DNA of 42,753 nt from JAQUBU01 sp036677685 (GCA_036677685.1 JAVBWA010000044.1:1-42753); one strand, 5' to 3'; shown: positions 30,464-39,579, counted from the first letter of the stretch. Notes: generated from the letters alone by a model not told the origin. A program made the numbers and translations.

Positions 30464-32497
30464 ATGACGACAAATCAGATACCCAATAGATTGCTTAAGG
30501 AAAAGTCTCCTTATCTCCTTCAGCATGCCTACAACCCGGTAAAATGGCATCCCTGGGGCGAGGATGCTTTTGCGAAAGCCATAAAGGAAGATAAACCAAT
30601 ATTTCTCAGCATTGGCTACTCGACTTGTCATTGGTGCCATGTGATGGAACGTGAGTCTTTTGAAGATGATGAAGTAGCCGCTCTGCTTAATAAGGATTAT
30701 GTCTGTATCAAAGTGGACCGGGAGGAAAGGCCGGATATCGACAGCATTTATATGAATGTGTGCCAGGCTGTAACCGGTCACGGCGGCTGGCCTTTAACGA
30801 TAATTATGACTCCGGAGCAAAAACCGTTTTTTGCAGCTACCTATCTGCCTAAAAACAGCCGGGGGGAAATGACCGGACTGATGGACTTGCTGCCTCGAAT
30901 CAGGGAATTATGGGATTCCCAGCGAGAGGCAGTTTTGGATTCAGGTGATAGGATAATGGCCTGGCTGCAGAACGAAACCGGAAAAACCCCAGCAGGTAAA
31001 CTGGAAGAGGAGCTATTCCACCGGGCATTCGCCGATTGCCGGGACAGCTTTGATTCGAATTACGGAGGATTTAGCCATGCCCCCAAGTTTCCATCACCGC
31101 ATAAACTGTATTTTTTACTGCGCTATAATTTTGCTTACGGTGAACCTTCAGCCCTGGAGATGGTAGAAAAGACCTTGGAGAGCATGTACCGGGGCGGAAT
31201 CTATGATCATATTGGTTTCGGTTTTGCCCGCTATTCCACGGATTCCCGGTGGCTGGTGCCCCATTTTGAAAAAATGCTCTATGATAATGCACTGCTGGCG
31301 ATAGCCTATCTGGAGGCTTACCAGCTTACCCATAAGGAAGTGTACGCCCGTCTGGCACGGGAGATTTTTACCTATGTGCTGCGGGATATGACCTCACCGG
31401 ATGGGGCTTTTTATTCAGCCCAAGATGCCGACTCGGAAGGTGTGGAAGGCAAGTTCTATCTATGGACTCCGGAACAGATTAAACATGTCCTCGGTGAAAC
31501 AGAGGGAGCTTTTTTCGCCGAAAAGTATGATATAACCGGTAGGGGGAATTTTGAAGGGGAGAATATTCCCAACCTTCTTAAAGGGATACCATCGGAAACC
31601 GACCGGGAAAGGCTGGAAAGGTCGCGCAGCCAACTTTTTGCCGCACGGGAAAAGCGAGTTCATCCCTTCAAGGATGATAAGGTACTCTGCTCATGGAATG
31701 GTTTGATGATAGCAGCCCTGGCCTATGGGGCGCGGGTTCTGGATGAGTCTGTGTACTTGCAGGCGGCCCGTCGGGCGGCATCCTTTATCCTTGCTAAACT
31801 GCGCCGGCCCGATGGCAGACTCCTGGCTTCCTACCGGGAGGGCGAAGCCGTTTATCCGGCTTATGTGGATGATTACGCGTATTTGGTCTGGGCTATGATA
31901 GAACTTTATGAAGCCAGTTATGCAAGTGAATTTCTGCAGAACGCTCTGGACCTGAATAACGATATGCTGCATTATTTTGGGGACGATGAAGCGGGGGGAC
32001 TCTTCTTTTACGGCAGTGACAGTGAACAGTTGCTGACCAGATCCAAGGAGATCTATGATGGAGCCTTGCCCTCCGGTAATTCAGTGGCGGCCCTGAACTT
32101 CCTGCGTTTAGCCCGGTTGACGACCAGTGTAGAACTGGAGGAAAAAGCGCAAAAACAACTAAGCTTTTTCGCCCCTAATGTTAATAGAATACCTGAAGCC
32201 TACACTTTCTTGCTTTGTGCGGCTTTATATGCGGTTGGCCCCGACCGGCAAATCGTTGTGGTGGGCAAAGCTGAAGCTGGCAGCAGCTTAATGTTGGACA
32301 CTATCAACAGTACCTATAGTCCTTTTACGGTTAGCCTGTTCAAGGAAGAAGGAAAAGCAGACCAGAATTGGCCGGACTATTTGAAAGATATGCACAGTGT
32401 TAATGGGCAGAGCACAGCCTATATTTGCAGTCATTTTGCTTGCCAGGAACCCATTACTTCAAGTCAGGAATTAAGCAATCGCCTGCAAGCCAGATAG
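30464..32497 (+). CDS. DUF255 thioredoxin-domain protein (YyaL/SPATA20 family)
   Basis: 677 aa, full family length. Residues 1-160 are the thioredoxin-like DUF255 domain with KSPYLLQHAYNP and the redox motif GYSTCHWCH (Cys55, Cys58). The rest is an alpha/alpha-barrel resembling cellobiose epimerases and AGE enzymes (HAPKFPSPHKLYFLLRY, YDHIGFGFARYSTDSRW, DADSEGVEGKFYLW, YPAYVDDYAYL). The cellular role is not established in bacteria. ATG 30464 is preferred over an in-frame ATG at 30377 because GGGGGTG precedes it and family homology begins there. Two truncated and one residual copy are scattered within 8.5 kb upstream. Confidence 0.92.
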   Translation: MTTNQIPNRLLKEKSPYLLQHAYNPVKWHPWGEDAFAKAIKEDKPIFLSIGYSTCHWCHVMERESFEDDEVAALLNKDYVCIKVDREERPDIDSIYMNVCQAVTGHGGWPLTIIMTPEQKPFFAATYLPKNSRGEMTGLMDLLPRIRELWDSQREAVLDSGDRIMAWLQNETGKTPAGKLEEELFHRAFADCRDSFDSNYGGFSHAPKFPSPHKLYFLLRYNFAYGEPSALEMVEKTLESMYRGGIYDHIGFGFARYSTDSRWLVPHFEKMLYDNALLAIAYLEAYQLTHKEVYARLAREIFTYVLRDMTSPDGAFYSAQDADSEGVEGKFYLWTPEQIKHVLGETEGAFFAEKYDITGRGNFEGENIPNLLKGIPSETDRERLERSRSQLFAAREKRVHPFKDDKVLCSWNGLMIAALAYGARVLDESVYLQAARRAASFILAKLRRPDGRLLASYREGEAVYPAYVDDYAYLVWAMIELYEASYASEFLQNALDLNNDMLHYFGDDEAGGLFFYGSDSEQLLTRSKEIYDGALPSGNSVAALNFLRLARLTTSVELEEKAQKQLSFFAPNVNRIPEAYTFLLCAALYAVGPDRQIVVVGKAEAGSSLMLDTINSTYSPFTVSLFKEEGKADQNWPDYLKDMHSVNGQSTAYICSHFACQEPITSSQELSNRLQAR

Positions 32498-32697
32498 ACC
32501 GGAAAGCTGTAAAGGCAAGCTTGGCAGCAGCTCGTCTAATCGTCAGGTCGAGGCAACAAAGCAGCCAGGCAAAATTTTAATGGGTATGCTCCAAATTTTC
32601 CGATAATGGAAGGCCTGTTACAGTTTTATACCGAGTGAAAAGCGAATGTGGATCATTGTCTTCATTTAGCCTGGCGAAACACCCTTACGAGTCTCAA

Positions 32698-32742
32698 AAA
32701 AAGGAGGCGGCCGGTTTCTTTCGGAAATCCGGGTCGCCTCTT
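32698..32742 (-). terminator. Intrinsic terminator for the SLH surface protein
   Basis: On the minus strand the arms GAGGCG-x2-CCGG and CCGG-x2-CGCCTC flank a 13-nt loop and are followed by TTTTTTT. It lies 25 bp past the SLH gene stop. The region 32498-32697 holds nothing else recognised. Confidence 0.85.
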
Positions 32743-32766
32743 TACGTTGCTTTACTCAAGCTTTGT

Positions 32767-35613
32767 TTATTTTTTGACCAGCCCCATATACAATAACTGG
32801 GCCAGTTCGCCCCGGGTAGCGGGACCGGTCGGGGTAATCGTATCGCCGCAGCCGGTGATGGTTCCGCTCTCCACCAGATGTTTTATGGCCTCCCGGGCCC
32901 AGGGTGAGATTTGCGAGTTGTCTTTAAAGGAACTCAGGCTTTTACCGCTGCCAAGCCGTGGGAGTTCACCAATGGACTTGAGTGTTTTATATAAAAGGGT
33001 GAACATTTCCTCCCGGCTTATGGGACGGTCGGGGGCATAGGTGTTTTGAGTGATGCCGGCGGCCAAACCCATTTTATGGGCAGCGGCCAGATAGCCGGTA
33101 TAAAAGGTTTTACCGGCATCGGAAAAATTGCCGGGGGCATTGTCCAGGGGTGCGATACCGTAGGCTTTCATTAGCATTACTATATACTCACCCCGGGTCA
33201 ATTGGGATTCGGGACGGTAGAAGCCATTGTCCATGCCTGCGGTGATATTACGGGCTGCAATGAAGCTCACTGCGTTGTTGTACCAGTCACCAGCTTTTAC
33301 ATCTTTAAATACCACTTCATTATATCCCACGATATAGCGGGAGAAATGTTCGGTAATAAAATCCACGGTGCCGCTGGCCGGATTATATTGGCCTCGAACT
33401 GTGCTCAACTGGTTTAGGTCATTAAGGTAGTAGACTACAATGGCATCCGGGTTTTCTCCGGGCTGCAGCGTATAGGGCAGGCTGATGGCGGCACTGCCTC
33501 CGTCAAACTGCGATATCGTGGTGTTGCCTGCATTAACCGAGAAGTCGTAGACCGGCCGGTTGCCTACGATTTGCTGGACTTCCTTGCTGATGTTGGAGGC
33601 ATCCAGCTTGCTGATATTGATGCTGATATTCTCATTGTTGCCTGCATCGCTGATGGCGAGCACGGCCTGGGAGTTAAAGGTGATGCTTCCTAGCCCCGCA
33701 TTGACTTTTAGATCAGCTTTGGTTTCGCTAGCCACCTTATTGAACGCCTGGCGGGGTATTTCAACTCCTACGCTTTGGGAATCGGCCGGTGCTTCCACCT
33801 TGATTTCCAGGCTGGCTTGCTGCCCGGCTTTTTCGAGTTCCTTGGCTTTATCGGTCAGAGCGTTCGCGGTTCCCTGATCCAATACAGCGGATGCCCGGCC
33901 ATTGCCTGCATCAACAATAGCCTTGGCAGTCGAAGTGATGGAAGTCTTTCCATTGGCTGAAGGTATTGTTGAAATCGGGGCCGGAGTAGTTGGAAGACCT
34001 GGAGCAGCGGATGGGCTGGAGCTGGAATCTCCTCCCCCTCCAGATGAATCATCAGAGGATTGCAGGTTCCAACGGGCAAATAGGGTAAGATTGTTTAATA
34101 CGGTGTCAGTATTAAAATCCCATAAGTTTTGCAGGCTGCTTTCCTTGTACCAGCCGCCAAAAACATAGCCGGCCCTGGTCGGAGCAGGAGCGGGCTGCAA
34201 AACTTTACCTCCGTGGTTTACAAGCTGAGCATTTACCGCACTTCCTTCCTGAGAGTCGAATGTAACGCTGTGCGCCCCGACATATTGTGCGGTAACAATT
34301 ATATCTGCAGTTACATTGTTGTAATCATGATCCCACCCTGAAAAGCGGAAGCCGGGTTGAGCCGGGTCAGCCGGTGCGGCCGCTGCCGTTCCATGCTCCA
34401 CATTGTTTTGCGTTTTTAGGATTGACCCGTCCCAATCTTTAAAGGTGACAGTATAGGTATTGATTTCATATTCCGCTCTAACCCACAGCTCGGATTTAAC
34501 ATTACTATAATCTTTATTCCATCTGACAAAATGATGTCCTTCCCAGCTATTGGGGTCAGCCGGTGCAGTTGCCGCCGATCCTTCTTTAATCAAGCTTTCG
34601 CTAATCTTGCCGCCGTCATAATCCTCGAAAATAACCTTAAACCAGGACAGCCATTTAGCCCAGAGAGTGGTATTGCCTGTCACCGTATCATTGGCAAAAT
34701 CCCATGGATTCTGGCAATCAAACTCCTTGTACCAGCCTTCAAAGGAGAATCCGTCTTTGGCAGGCTGGGGAATCGGTTCCTGGATTTTCGACCCTGAAGC
34801 TACATTGCTCAGGGGTGCGGGAGCATTCACAACGTCATCTTTTTGCACCTGAAAATCGACCGTATAAGAGCCTGCCGGAGGCTGTGTTTTGTTTTCAAAT
34901 TCCGCGGTTACGGTGACGTTGAAAGCAGGCATGGTAAAACTGGCGGTGCTTCCATCGGTGTAGCCTGAGGGGGTTAGCTCCCATTCCTGGGTGCTGTTTT
35001 TGTAAGCGGTTCCGTTATGGTATTTAAGCGAGAGCGCCTTCAATTGCTTGCCGGTATACGGATGAAAATCAATGGTAACGGTATCGCCGGGATCAAAGCT
35101 TGCGTTGTAACCTTGTTGCGTACTGTTCTTTTCAAAGATATGCACAACCCCGCCGGCTGCACCGCCCAGATTGGGGTCGGCAGCAACATGATACAAGGTG
35201 GGAGGATTGGTGAAGTCATTCATGGTAACATTACAATTGAGATATCCATTGAACTCCATATTATTGTGCGTATAGGTCGGAAAAGAGTTCGCCTCAATGG
35301 TGAGATTATAGAATCCTCGGGGAGTATTTAAAAGGACAGCATTTACACCGCTTACATCAGCCTGAACCTCGTATGCACAGGTGCTTACGGTGTAGCTTAG
35401 AGCGGGGTTGTCGCAATTGATGAGGGTGATAACAGCATCCGCCACATAGGGGTAATCCCAGCCGGGCGGTACCAATGTATCCTTCCATACCTTTTTATCC
35501 ACTCTAAAATCCATCTCGTTTGTACTAGCCGATGCTATACATGGGAACATTGAAAATAACATGTAAGTTATAATAAAAAATGATATTGCACTCCTGATGG
35601 TTTTTCCTTTCAA
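32767..35613 (-). CDS. SLH-domain surface protein with InlB-type repeats
   Basis: 948-aa exported protein. Signal peptide at 1-29 (ending CIASAS). Residues 30-245 are unique beta-rich sequence. About 246-520 are InlB B/Flg_new-like repeats: two long copies with FEGWYKEFDCQNPWDF and FGGWYKESSLQNLWDF, and two shorter ones ending FVRWNKDY and FSGWDHDY. A Ser/Gly/Pro linker (about 521-560) leads to an alpha/beta region. Three SLH domains (769-818, 830-878, 896-946) attach it to the secondary wall polymer. It probably mediates adhesion or surface-layer structure. It is divergent from a LuxR-type regulator across a 210-bp region with two dyads, so that regulator probably controls it. Confidence 0.92.
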   Translation of the reverse strand: MKGKTIRSAISFFIITYMLFSMFPCIASASTNEMDFRVDKKVWKDTLVPPGWDYPYVADAVITLINCDNPALSYTVSTCAYEVQADVSGVNAVLLNTPRGFYNLTIEANSFPTYTHNNMEFNGYLNCNVTMNDFTNPPTLYHVAADPNLGGAAGGVVHIFEKNSTQQGYNASFDPGDTVTIDFHPYTGKQLKALSLKYHNGTAYKNSTQEWELTPSGYTDGSTASFTMPAFNVTVTAEFENKTQPPAGSYTVDFQVQKDDVVNAPAPLSNVASGSKIQEPIPQPAKDGFSFEGWYKEFDCQNPWDFANDTVTGNTTLWAKWLSWFKVIFEDYDGGKISESLIKEGSAATAPADPNSWEGHHFVRWNKDYSNVKSELWVRAEYEINTYTVTFKDWDGSILKTQNNVEHGTAAAAPADPAQPGFRFSGWDHDYNNVTADIIVTAQYVGAHSVTFDSQEGSAVNAQLVNHGGKVLQPAPAPTRAGYVFGGWYKESSLQNLWDFNTDTVLNNLTLFARWNLQSSDDSSGGGGDSSSSPSAAPGLPTTPAPISTIPSANGKTSITSTAKAIVDAGNGRASAVLDQGTANALTDKAKELEKAGQQASLEIKVEAPADSQSVGVEIPRQAFNKVASETKADLKVNAGLGSITFNSQAVLAISDAGNNENISINISKLDASNISKEVQQIVGNRPVYDFSVNAGNTTISQFDGGSAAISLPYTLQPGENPDAIVVYYLNDLNQLSTVRGQYNPASGTVDFITEHFSRYIVGYNEVVFKDVKAGDWYNNAVSFIAARNITAGMDNGFYRPESQLTRGEYIVMLMKAYGIAPLDNAPGNFSDAGKTFYTGYLAAAHKMGLAAGITQNTYAPDRPISREEMFTLLYKTLKSIGELPRLGSGKSLSSFKDNSQISPWAREAIKHLVESGTITGCGDTITPTGPATRGELAQLLYMGLVKK

Positions 35614-35670
35614 TCAGATCCCTCCCATATAATTTTTCAAGTATTATAATTAGTCCCAAGAGCAAAATGA

Positions 35671-35720
35671 ACTGTATGCCGGTACAGTTTTCAAAAAAAT
35701 ACCCTGTACCTGGGTACAGG
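35671..35720. promoter_or_regulatory. Two CTGTA-N6-TACAG dyads between SLH and LuxR genes
   Basis: ACTGTATGCCGGTACAGT (35671-35688) and CCTGTACCTGGGTACAGG (35703-35720). Each is an 18-bp palindrome with identical half-sites CTGTA and TACAG and different centres, spaced 32 bp centre to centre (about three helical turns). They are candidate binding sites of the LuxR-type protein for both divergent genes. Confidence 0.7.
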
Positions 35721-35744
35721 TGGCAGCAAATACCTGAAAATGCT

Positions 35745-35772
35745 TTGGGAAAAGCAGCCTATTTGCTATACT
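35745..35772 (+). promoter_or_regulatory. Likely promoter of the LuxR-type regulator
   Basis: TTGGGA (35745-35750), 16-bp spacer, TATACT (35767-35772), about 50 bp before the TTG start and 25 bp beyond the second dyad. Confidence 0.5.
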
Positions 35773-35823
35773 TGTTATATTAAAGGAATAAAATGGGATT
35801 AAGGGAGCGGGGGTATTGATTTA

Positions 35824-37281
35824 TTGAAAAGGGCCATTAAGGTAGCGCTTTTTCTTGCCGTTAATATGTTCGCCTTTTTTATATTGGAATTAAAAGAGGT
35901 TCATATATTTGGAACGCAAAACCTAATTATTCTCTATATGCTATATAATTTATTTTTTGTGGGTGGTCTCTGTTTATATGGCTGTTGCCAGAAAGGCATC
36001 ATCAAAATATTTACCAATAATATTCTTATGTGCTTATTTGGTTTGAGTTATGGGGTATCGGGGGTCTTAACGCTTATTAGCAGTAATGAGCTGCTTTACC
36101 TTGTTTCGTTAGGATGGGCTGTTCTTATGACCGGTATACTCAGCGGAGCCGGATATTTTTCGGTTTATGCCCTGGTACCCAAGTGGTGGCGGGGACGGGT
36201 GCTGGCGGCTGGGATTTGTGGCGGTATCCTTATCCAATACCTTGTTGCTTTTAGCAAGGTGTTTCCTGCTCCTTATACATATCTCTACTTCTATACTGGG
36301 GCATTTCTGCTGGGTGTTGCAGTGCTTTGGATGCTTTTGCGGGAGGGGGATATTCTGCAAATTGATGCTGTACTGCCAGCTGCTGATGCAAATCTTGCCG
36401 CAGGCAGCCATCATATGCTGCTTATCTTGCTGGTGGCGGCAGTTGCTATAATAGCCTATCTGTCATCTCTATACGAAGGGGTTATGGCCACGGCCTATCA
36501 GGCTGATGAACAGGGCATGTTCAATACCCGGCTTCTATACAGTGTTAGTGTGGTAGCCGCCGGATTCATTGCTGATCTCAAAGGCCGCCGTTACCTGGCT
36601 TTGATTTCAGTCGGCGTGATGACCATGCTTATTTTGGATGTTTTTTTGCTGAATTACCCCGCGATAAAAATACTGAATTGCATCATATTGTTCCTTGGTG
36701 CTGGTTTCCTGGCCATGTTTGTCAGCATTAACTTTATAGATATTGCCCATCTTACTGAAAAACCTGCCCTCTGGACTGGCGCCGGCCGCATTATCAAACA
36801 TTCGGTAAGTGCTTTTGGTTCGGTGCTGGGGGTCTATTTCTGGGCCAACCCGGACAGTGGGCTTTTGATAATTATTACGCAATACCTGGTCCTGTTAATT
36901 GTTTTGATTTTCTTGTTATTTAAACTGTATCAAATGTTTATCCAGGAGAAAGAGGACGTTGATATTCCTGATTTTTCAAATCTGGGCATTTTGCCAATAG
37001 CGGAGAGTGAATTGCTCCATCCAGGTGTTAAACTGCTCCCTTATAATCTGGAGATCGAAAAATATAAATTTACGGAACGCGAAAAGCAGGTTTTGGCTTC
37101 AATTATTGCCAGTTCAAGCATAAAAGAAATTGCTGCCGCACTCTTTATCAGCGAGCGTACTGTAAAATTCCATATCAAAAATATCCTGACCAAAACTGAT
37201 ACTAAAAACCAGAAGGATTTGTTGGCCAAACTTATGTTTAGCAGCACTGCTTATGGCGAGGAGCAAGCCAGGCAGTTATAG
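35824..37281 (+). CDS. Membrane LuxR-type regulator with MFS-like N-terminus
   Basis: 485 aa. About 12 hydrophobic helices fill residues 5-375, looking like a transporter-like (MFS-type) sensor. A charged linker follows, then a LuxR/FixJ-type HTH at about 415-475 (FTEREKQVLASIIASSSIKE, then ALFISERTVKFHIKNILTKT). This fused architecture is known mainly from Actinobacteria of the Eggerthella type and some anaerobic Firmicutes (recall). It would be a one-component membrane-bound regulator. TTG 35824 is the most upstream plausible start, behind GGGAGCGGGGG. Confidence 0.85.
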   Translation: MKRAIKVALFLAVNMFAFFILELKEVHIFGTQNLIILYMLYNLFFVGGLCLYGCCQKGIIKIFTNNILMCLFGLSYGVSGVLTLISSNELLYLVSLGWAVLMTGILSGAGYFSVYALVPKWWRGRVLAAGICGGILIQYLVAFSKVFPAPYTYLYFYTGAFLLGVAVLWMLLREGDILQIDAVLPAADANLAAGSHHMLLILLVAAVAIIAYLSSLYEGVMATAYQADEQGMFNTRLLYSVSVVAAGFIADLKGRRYLALISVGVMTMLILDVFLLNYPAIKILNCIILFLGAGFLAMFVSINFIDIAHLTEKPALWTGAGRIIKHSVSAFGSVLGVYFWANPDSGLLIIITQYLVLLIVLIFLLFKLYQMFIQEKEDVDIPDFSNLGILPIAESELLHPGVKLLPYNLEIEKYKFTEREKQVLASIIASSSIKEIAAALFISERTVKFHIKNILTKTDTKNQKDLLAKLMFSSTAYGEEQARQL

Positions 37282-37324
37282 AACCCTTTTGCGCATTTAT
37301 AGATAAAATCATTGGCCTCAAAAC

Positions 37325-37354
37325 GAGGTGCCGCAGCCAGAGCTGCGGCACCTC
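37325..37354. terminator. Bidirectional hairpin between LuxR-type and hydrogenase genes
   Basis: GAGGTGCCGCAG and CTGCGGCACCTC form a perfect 12-bp stem with a 6-nt loop, between two convergent genes. On the minus strand GTTTTG follows; on the plus strand only ATATTATT. It is probably shared. Confidence 0.75.
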
Positions 37355-37377
37355 ATATTATTAATCAGGCCAGTAAT

Positions 37378-39069
37378 TTACTTTCCGCTGGGATGATAAT
37401 GGGTATGCAGAAGCTCGTGGGATTTGTGTCCCAACGGTGCATGCAGGAAGTCTTCGTAAATCTTTTTGACTTCGGGATTGTCATGGGATTTACGCAGGGG
37501 CAGTCCGGCGTCTTCAGCATACAGAGCATCAATTCTTTCTTTCTTTTTGGCTATAGTGGACGGAATGGGTTGTCCGCCGCCGCCGATGCAACCGCCGGGA
37601 CAGCACATAACTTCGATGAAATGATAAGGCGAAGTACCGGCTCTGATTTCATCCATAATCTTGCGGGCGGCGCCCAGCGAGTTGGCGATGGCAACTTTTA
37701 CCACAGTACCGTTAAGGTCAACTTCGGCTTCTTTCATGCTGTCAAAGCCGCGGCAGACGGTGAAGTTAACATCTTCCAGGGTATTGCCGGTAACCACTTC
37801 ATAAACCGTACGCAGGGCTGCTTCCATAACTCCGCCGGAAGCTCCGAAGATAACGCCGGCTCCGGTATAGGCTCCCAGTAAGGAATCGAAGGGGGTGGGT
37901 TCCAGTTTGTCCCAGAATGCTCCGCCCATATCGAAGAGTTTGCCTACTTCACGGGTAGTAAGAACCAGGTCTACATCGCGGAAACCGCTGTCATACATTT
38001 CCGGCCGGCCCGATTCAAATTTCTTGGCGGTACAGGGCATGATTGATACGGAGTAAATCTTGGCCGGATCTACGCCCATTTTCTCAGCCCAGTAAGTCTT
38101 GGCGAGAGCGCCGAACATTTGCTGGGGTGATTTGCAGGTGGACAGATGGTCCAACTGGTCAGGATAGAAAGTTTCGATAAAGTTTATCCAACCCGGGCTG
38201 CACGAGGTCAGCATGGGCAGGGTTCCGCCTTCTTTAAGGCGTTTCAGCAACTCATTGCCTTCCTCCAGAATTGTGAGGTCGGCAGTAAAGTTGGTATGGA
38301 ACACATAATCAAAACCTAATTGTCTTAATCCGGCGGCAAATTTGAGCATATCGAGGGAGCCGGTAGTCATGCCAAGCTCTTCAGCAACAGCTACGCGGAT
38401 CGCCGGAGCAATTTGGGTGATAACAACTTTATCCGGGTCGGCAACCGCCGCCAGGAATTCATCGATTTGTTCGTTTTCGGTAATTGCACCAACCGGGCAC
38501 ACCAGTGAACATTGGCCGCACATTACACACTTGGTTTCAATTAAAGGTTTGCCATCCACGGGCTGGGGAACCCCGTATTTAACTTCCAGAGCGCCGACGG
38601 TCTGAATGTCATTGCACATTTCAACACAGCGCAGGCACAGGGTGCATTTGGAGGGGTCACGAACCAGCGAAGGAGTGGAAGTGTCCTTGGCCAGCTGCAG
38701 GGGCTTGTGTTCGAAATCCCGAATAATCAGAGTTTCGGACAGAGTCTGCAGTTCACAGTTCAAACTGCGGGCGCAATTCAAACAGTCCTGGGGATGAGCT
38801 TCGAGAATCTTCTTGAGGTTGTCTCTTTTGGCCTTGATAACTTCGGGGGTATTGGTTTTGATGAGCATACCTGGCAATACTTTTTCCGAGCAAGATGTTT
38901 TTAGTTCCCCGTTGATATCAACCACACAAACTTTGCAGTTCTCCTTGACATTGAGATCGGGGTGACTGCACAGTGAGGGGATGATAAACCCGGCAGCGGC
39001 AGCTGCCTGCATTACGGTTGAACCCTCTGGTACTGAAACTTCAATACCATTGACAACGATACTAACCAT
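37378..39069 (-). CDS. hydA: [FeFe] hydrogenase catalytic subunit (HndD/HydA type)
   Basis: 563 aa, cytoplasmic. N-terminal 2Fe-2S domain (Cys34, 45, 48, 60); His/Cys cluster (His92, Cys96, 99, 105); two 4Fe-4S clusters (Cys142, 145, 148, 152 and 181, 184, 187, 191). The H-cluster domain holds TSCSPGW (288-294), MPCTAKK (Cys346) and MCCPGGC (Cys490, 494). One of the paired cysteines in the usual TSCCPGW is Ser291, a form seen in NAD(P)-linked HndD-like enzymes as I recall. It makes or oxidises H2, probably with ferredoxin or NADH. No HydB/HydC partner genes are adjacent, so it may work alone or with distant subunits. Confidence 0.95.
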   Translation of the reverse strand: MVSIVVNGIEVSVPEGSTVMQAAAAAGFIIPSLCSHPDLNVKENCKVCVVDINGELKTSCSEKVLPGMLIKTNTPEVIKAKRDNLKKILEAHPQDCLNCARSLNCELQTLSETLIIRDFEHKPLQLAKDTSTPSLVRDPSKCTLCLRCVEMCNDIQTVGALEVKYGVPQPVDGKPLIETKCVMCGQCSLVCPVGAITENEQIDEFLAAVADPDKVVITQIAPAIRVAVAEELGMTTGSLDMLKFAAGLRQLGFDYVFHTNFTADLTILEEGNELLKRLKEGGTLPMLTSCSPGWINFIETFYPDQLDHLSTCKSPQQMFGALAKTYWAEKMGVDPAKIYSVSIMPCTAKKFESGRPEMYDSGFRDVDLVLTTREVGKLFDMGGAFWDKLEPTPFDSLLGAYTGAGVIFGASGGVMEAALRTVYEVVTGNTLEDVNFTVCRGFDSMKEAEVDLNGTVVKVAIANSLGAARKIMDEIRAGTSPYHFIEVMCCPGGCIGGGGQPIPSTIAKKKERIDALYAEDAGLPLRKSHDNPEVKKIYEDFLHAPLGHKSHELLHTHYHPSGK

Positions 39070-39120
39070 ACCATTTCTCCTCTCCCTATTGAATTTCCCT
39101 AATTACATGTTCCTTCACTA

Positions 39121-39149
39121 AGTTTATTTTTTGCGAAATATGGTGTCAA
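39121..39149 (-). promoter_or_regulatory. Sigma-A-type promoter of hydA
   Basis: On the minus strand TTGACA (39144-39149), exactly 17 bp, then TAAACT (39121-39126). It is about 50 bp from the ATG. No clean Rex palindrome was seen. Confidence 0.65.
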
Positions 39150-39272
39150 GTGGAAGATATAGTACAAGCAAATAATTCGAATTGTGCCTCTATTTGGGGG
39201 CCTGAGCTTAGTAACCTTTATCCGACATCGGGGTAACTTTTTCGATAATATATGCGCTTTCTCGAAGAACAG

Positions 39273-39532
39273 ATAACCAGGTGAAAGATGTCCCCCGCTT
39301 CTTTAAAGGGTCGGGTTCCTATTAACAAAACAGGCGGCAGGCTATAACGAGGCTAAAGTCTGAAATCTTTTCATTATGTTTTATGCTTTGCGTGAAGCGA
39401 ATGAAATGGTTATAAATATACCCCCACCTCGTTGCAGCAGTGTGTTGCCCCCTACGGGGACCACTTATATTGATTCCCTTCGGGAATGATTAAATTGTGT
39501 TGAAACTGCTCCGCAGTTTCTTCCGATGCTTA
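39273..39532 (+). repeat. Family A repeat, copy A7 (longest)
   Basis: AACCAGGTG (39275-39283) pairs with CACCTCGTT (39425-39433), where the change of C-G to T-A against A5 is compensatory. It contains CCCGCTTCTTTAAAGGGTCGGG, the inner AACGAGGC (39346-39353), and the insert with CCCCTACGGGG and ATTCCCTTCGGGAAT shared with A3. It ends AAACTGCTCCGCAGTTT, CTTCCGATGCTTA. It fills much of the 510-bp gap between hydA and the thioesterase gene. Confidence 0.9.
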
Positions 39533-39545
39533 AAGGCCAAAAAAT

Positions 39546-39574
39546 AAACCGGCTCTGATTTTTTGAGCCGGTTT
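39546..39574 (-). terminator. Terminator of the thioesterase/cyclophilin genes
   Basis: AAACCGGCTC pairs with GAGCCGGTTT (39546-39555, 39565-39574); on the minus strand ATTTTTTGG follows. It lies just after the thioesterase stop. Confidence 0.85.
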
Positions 39575-39579
39575 AAGAC

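Noticed and set aside
39131..39149. Rex-type redox operator at hydA
   Set aside because: TTGCGAA and TGTCAA are only loosely symmetric and the spacing (19 bp overall) does not fit the 18-bp TTGTTAA-N4-TTAACAA pattern.
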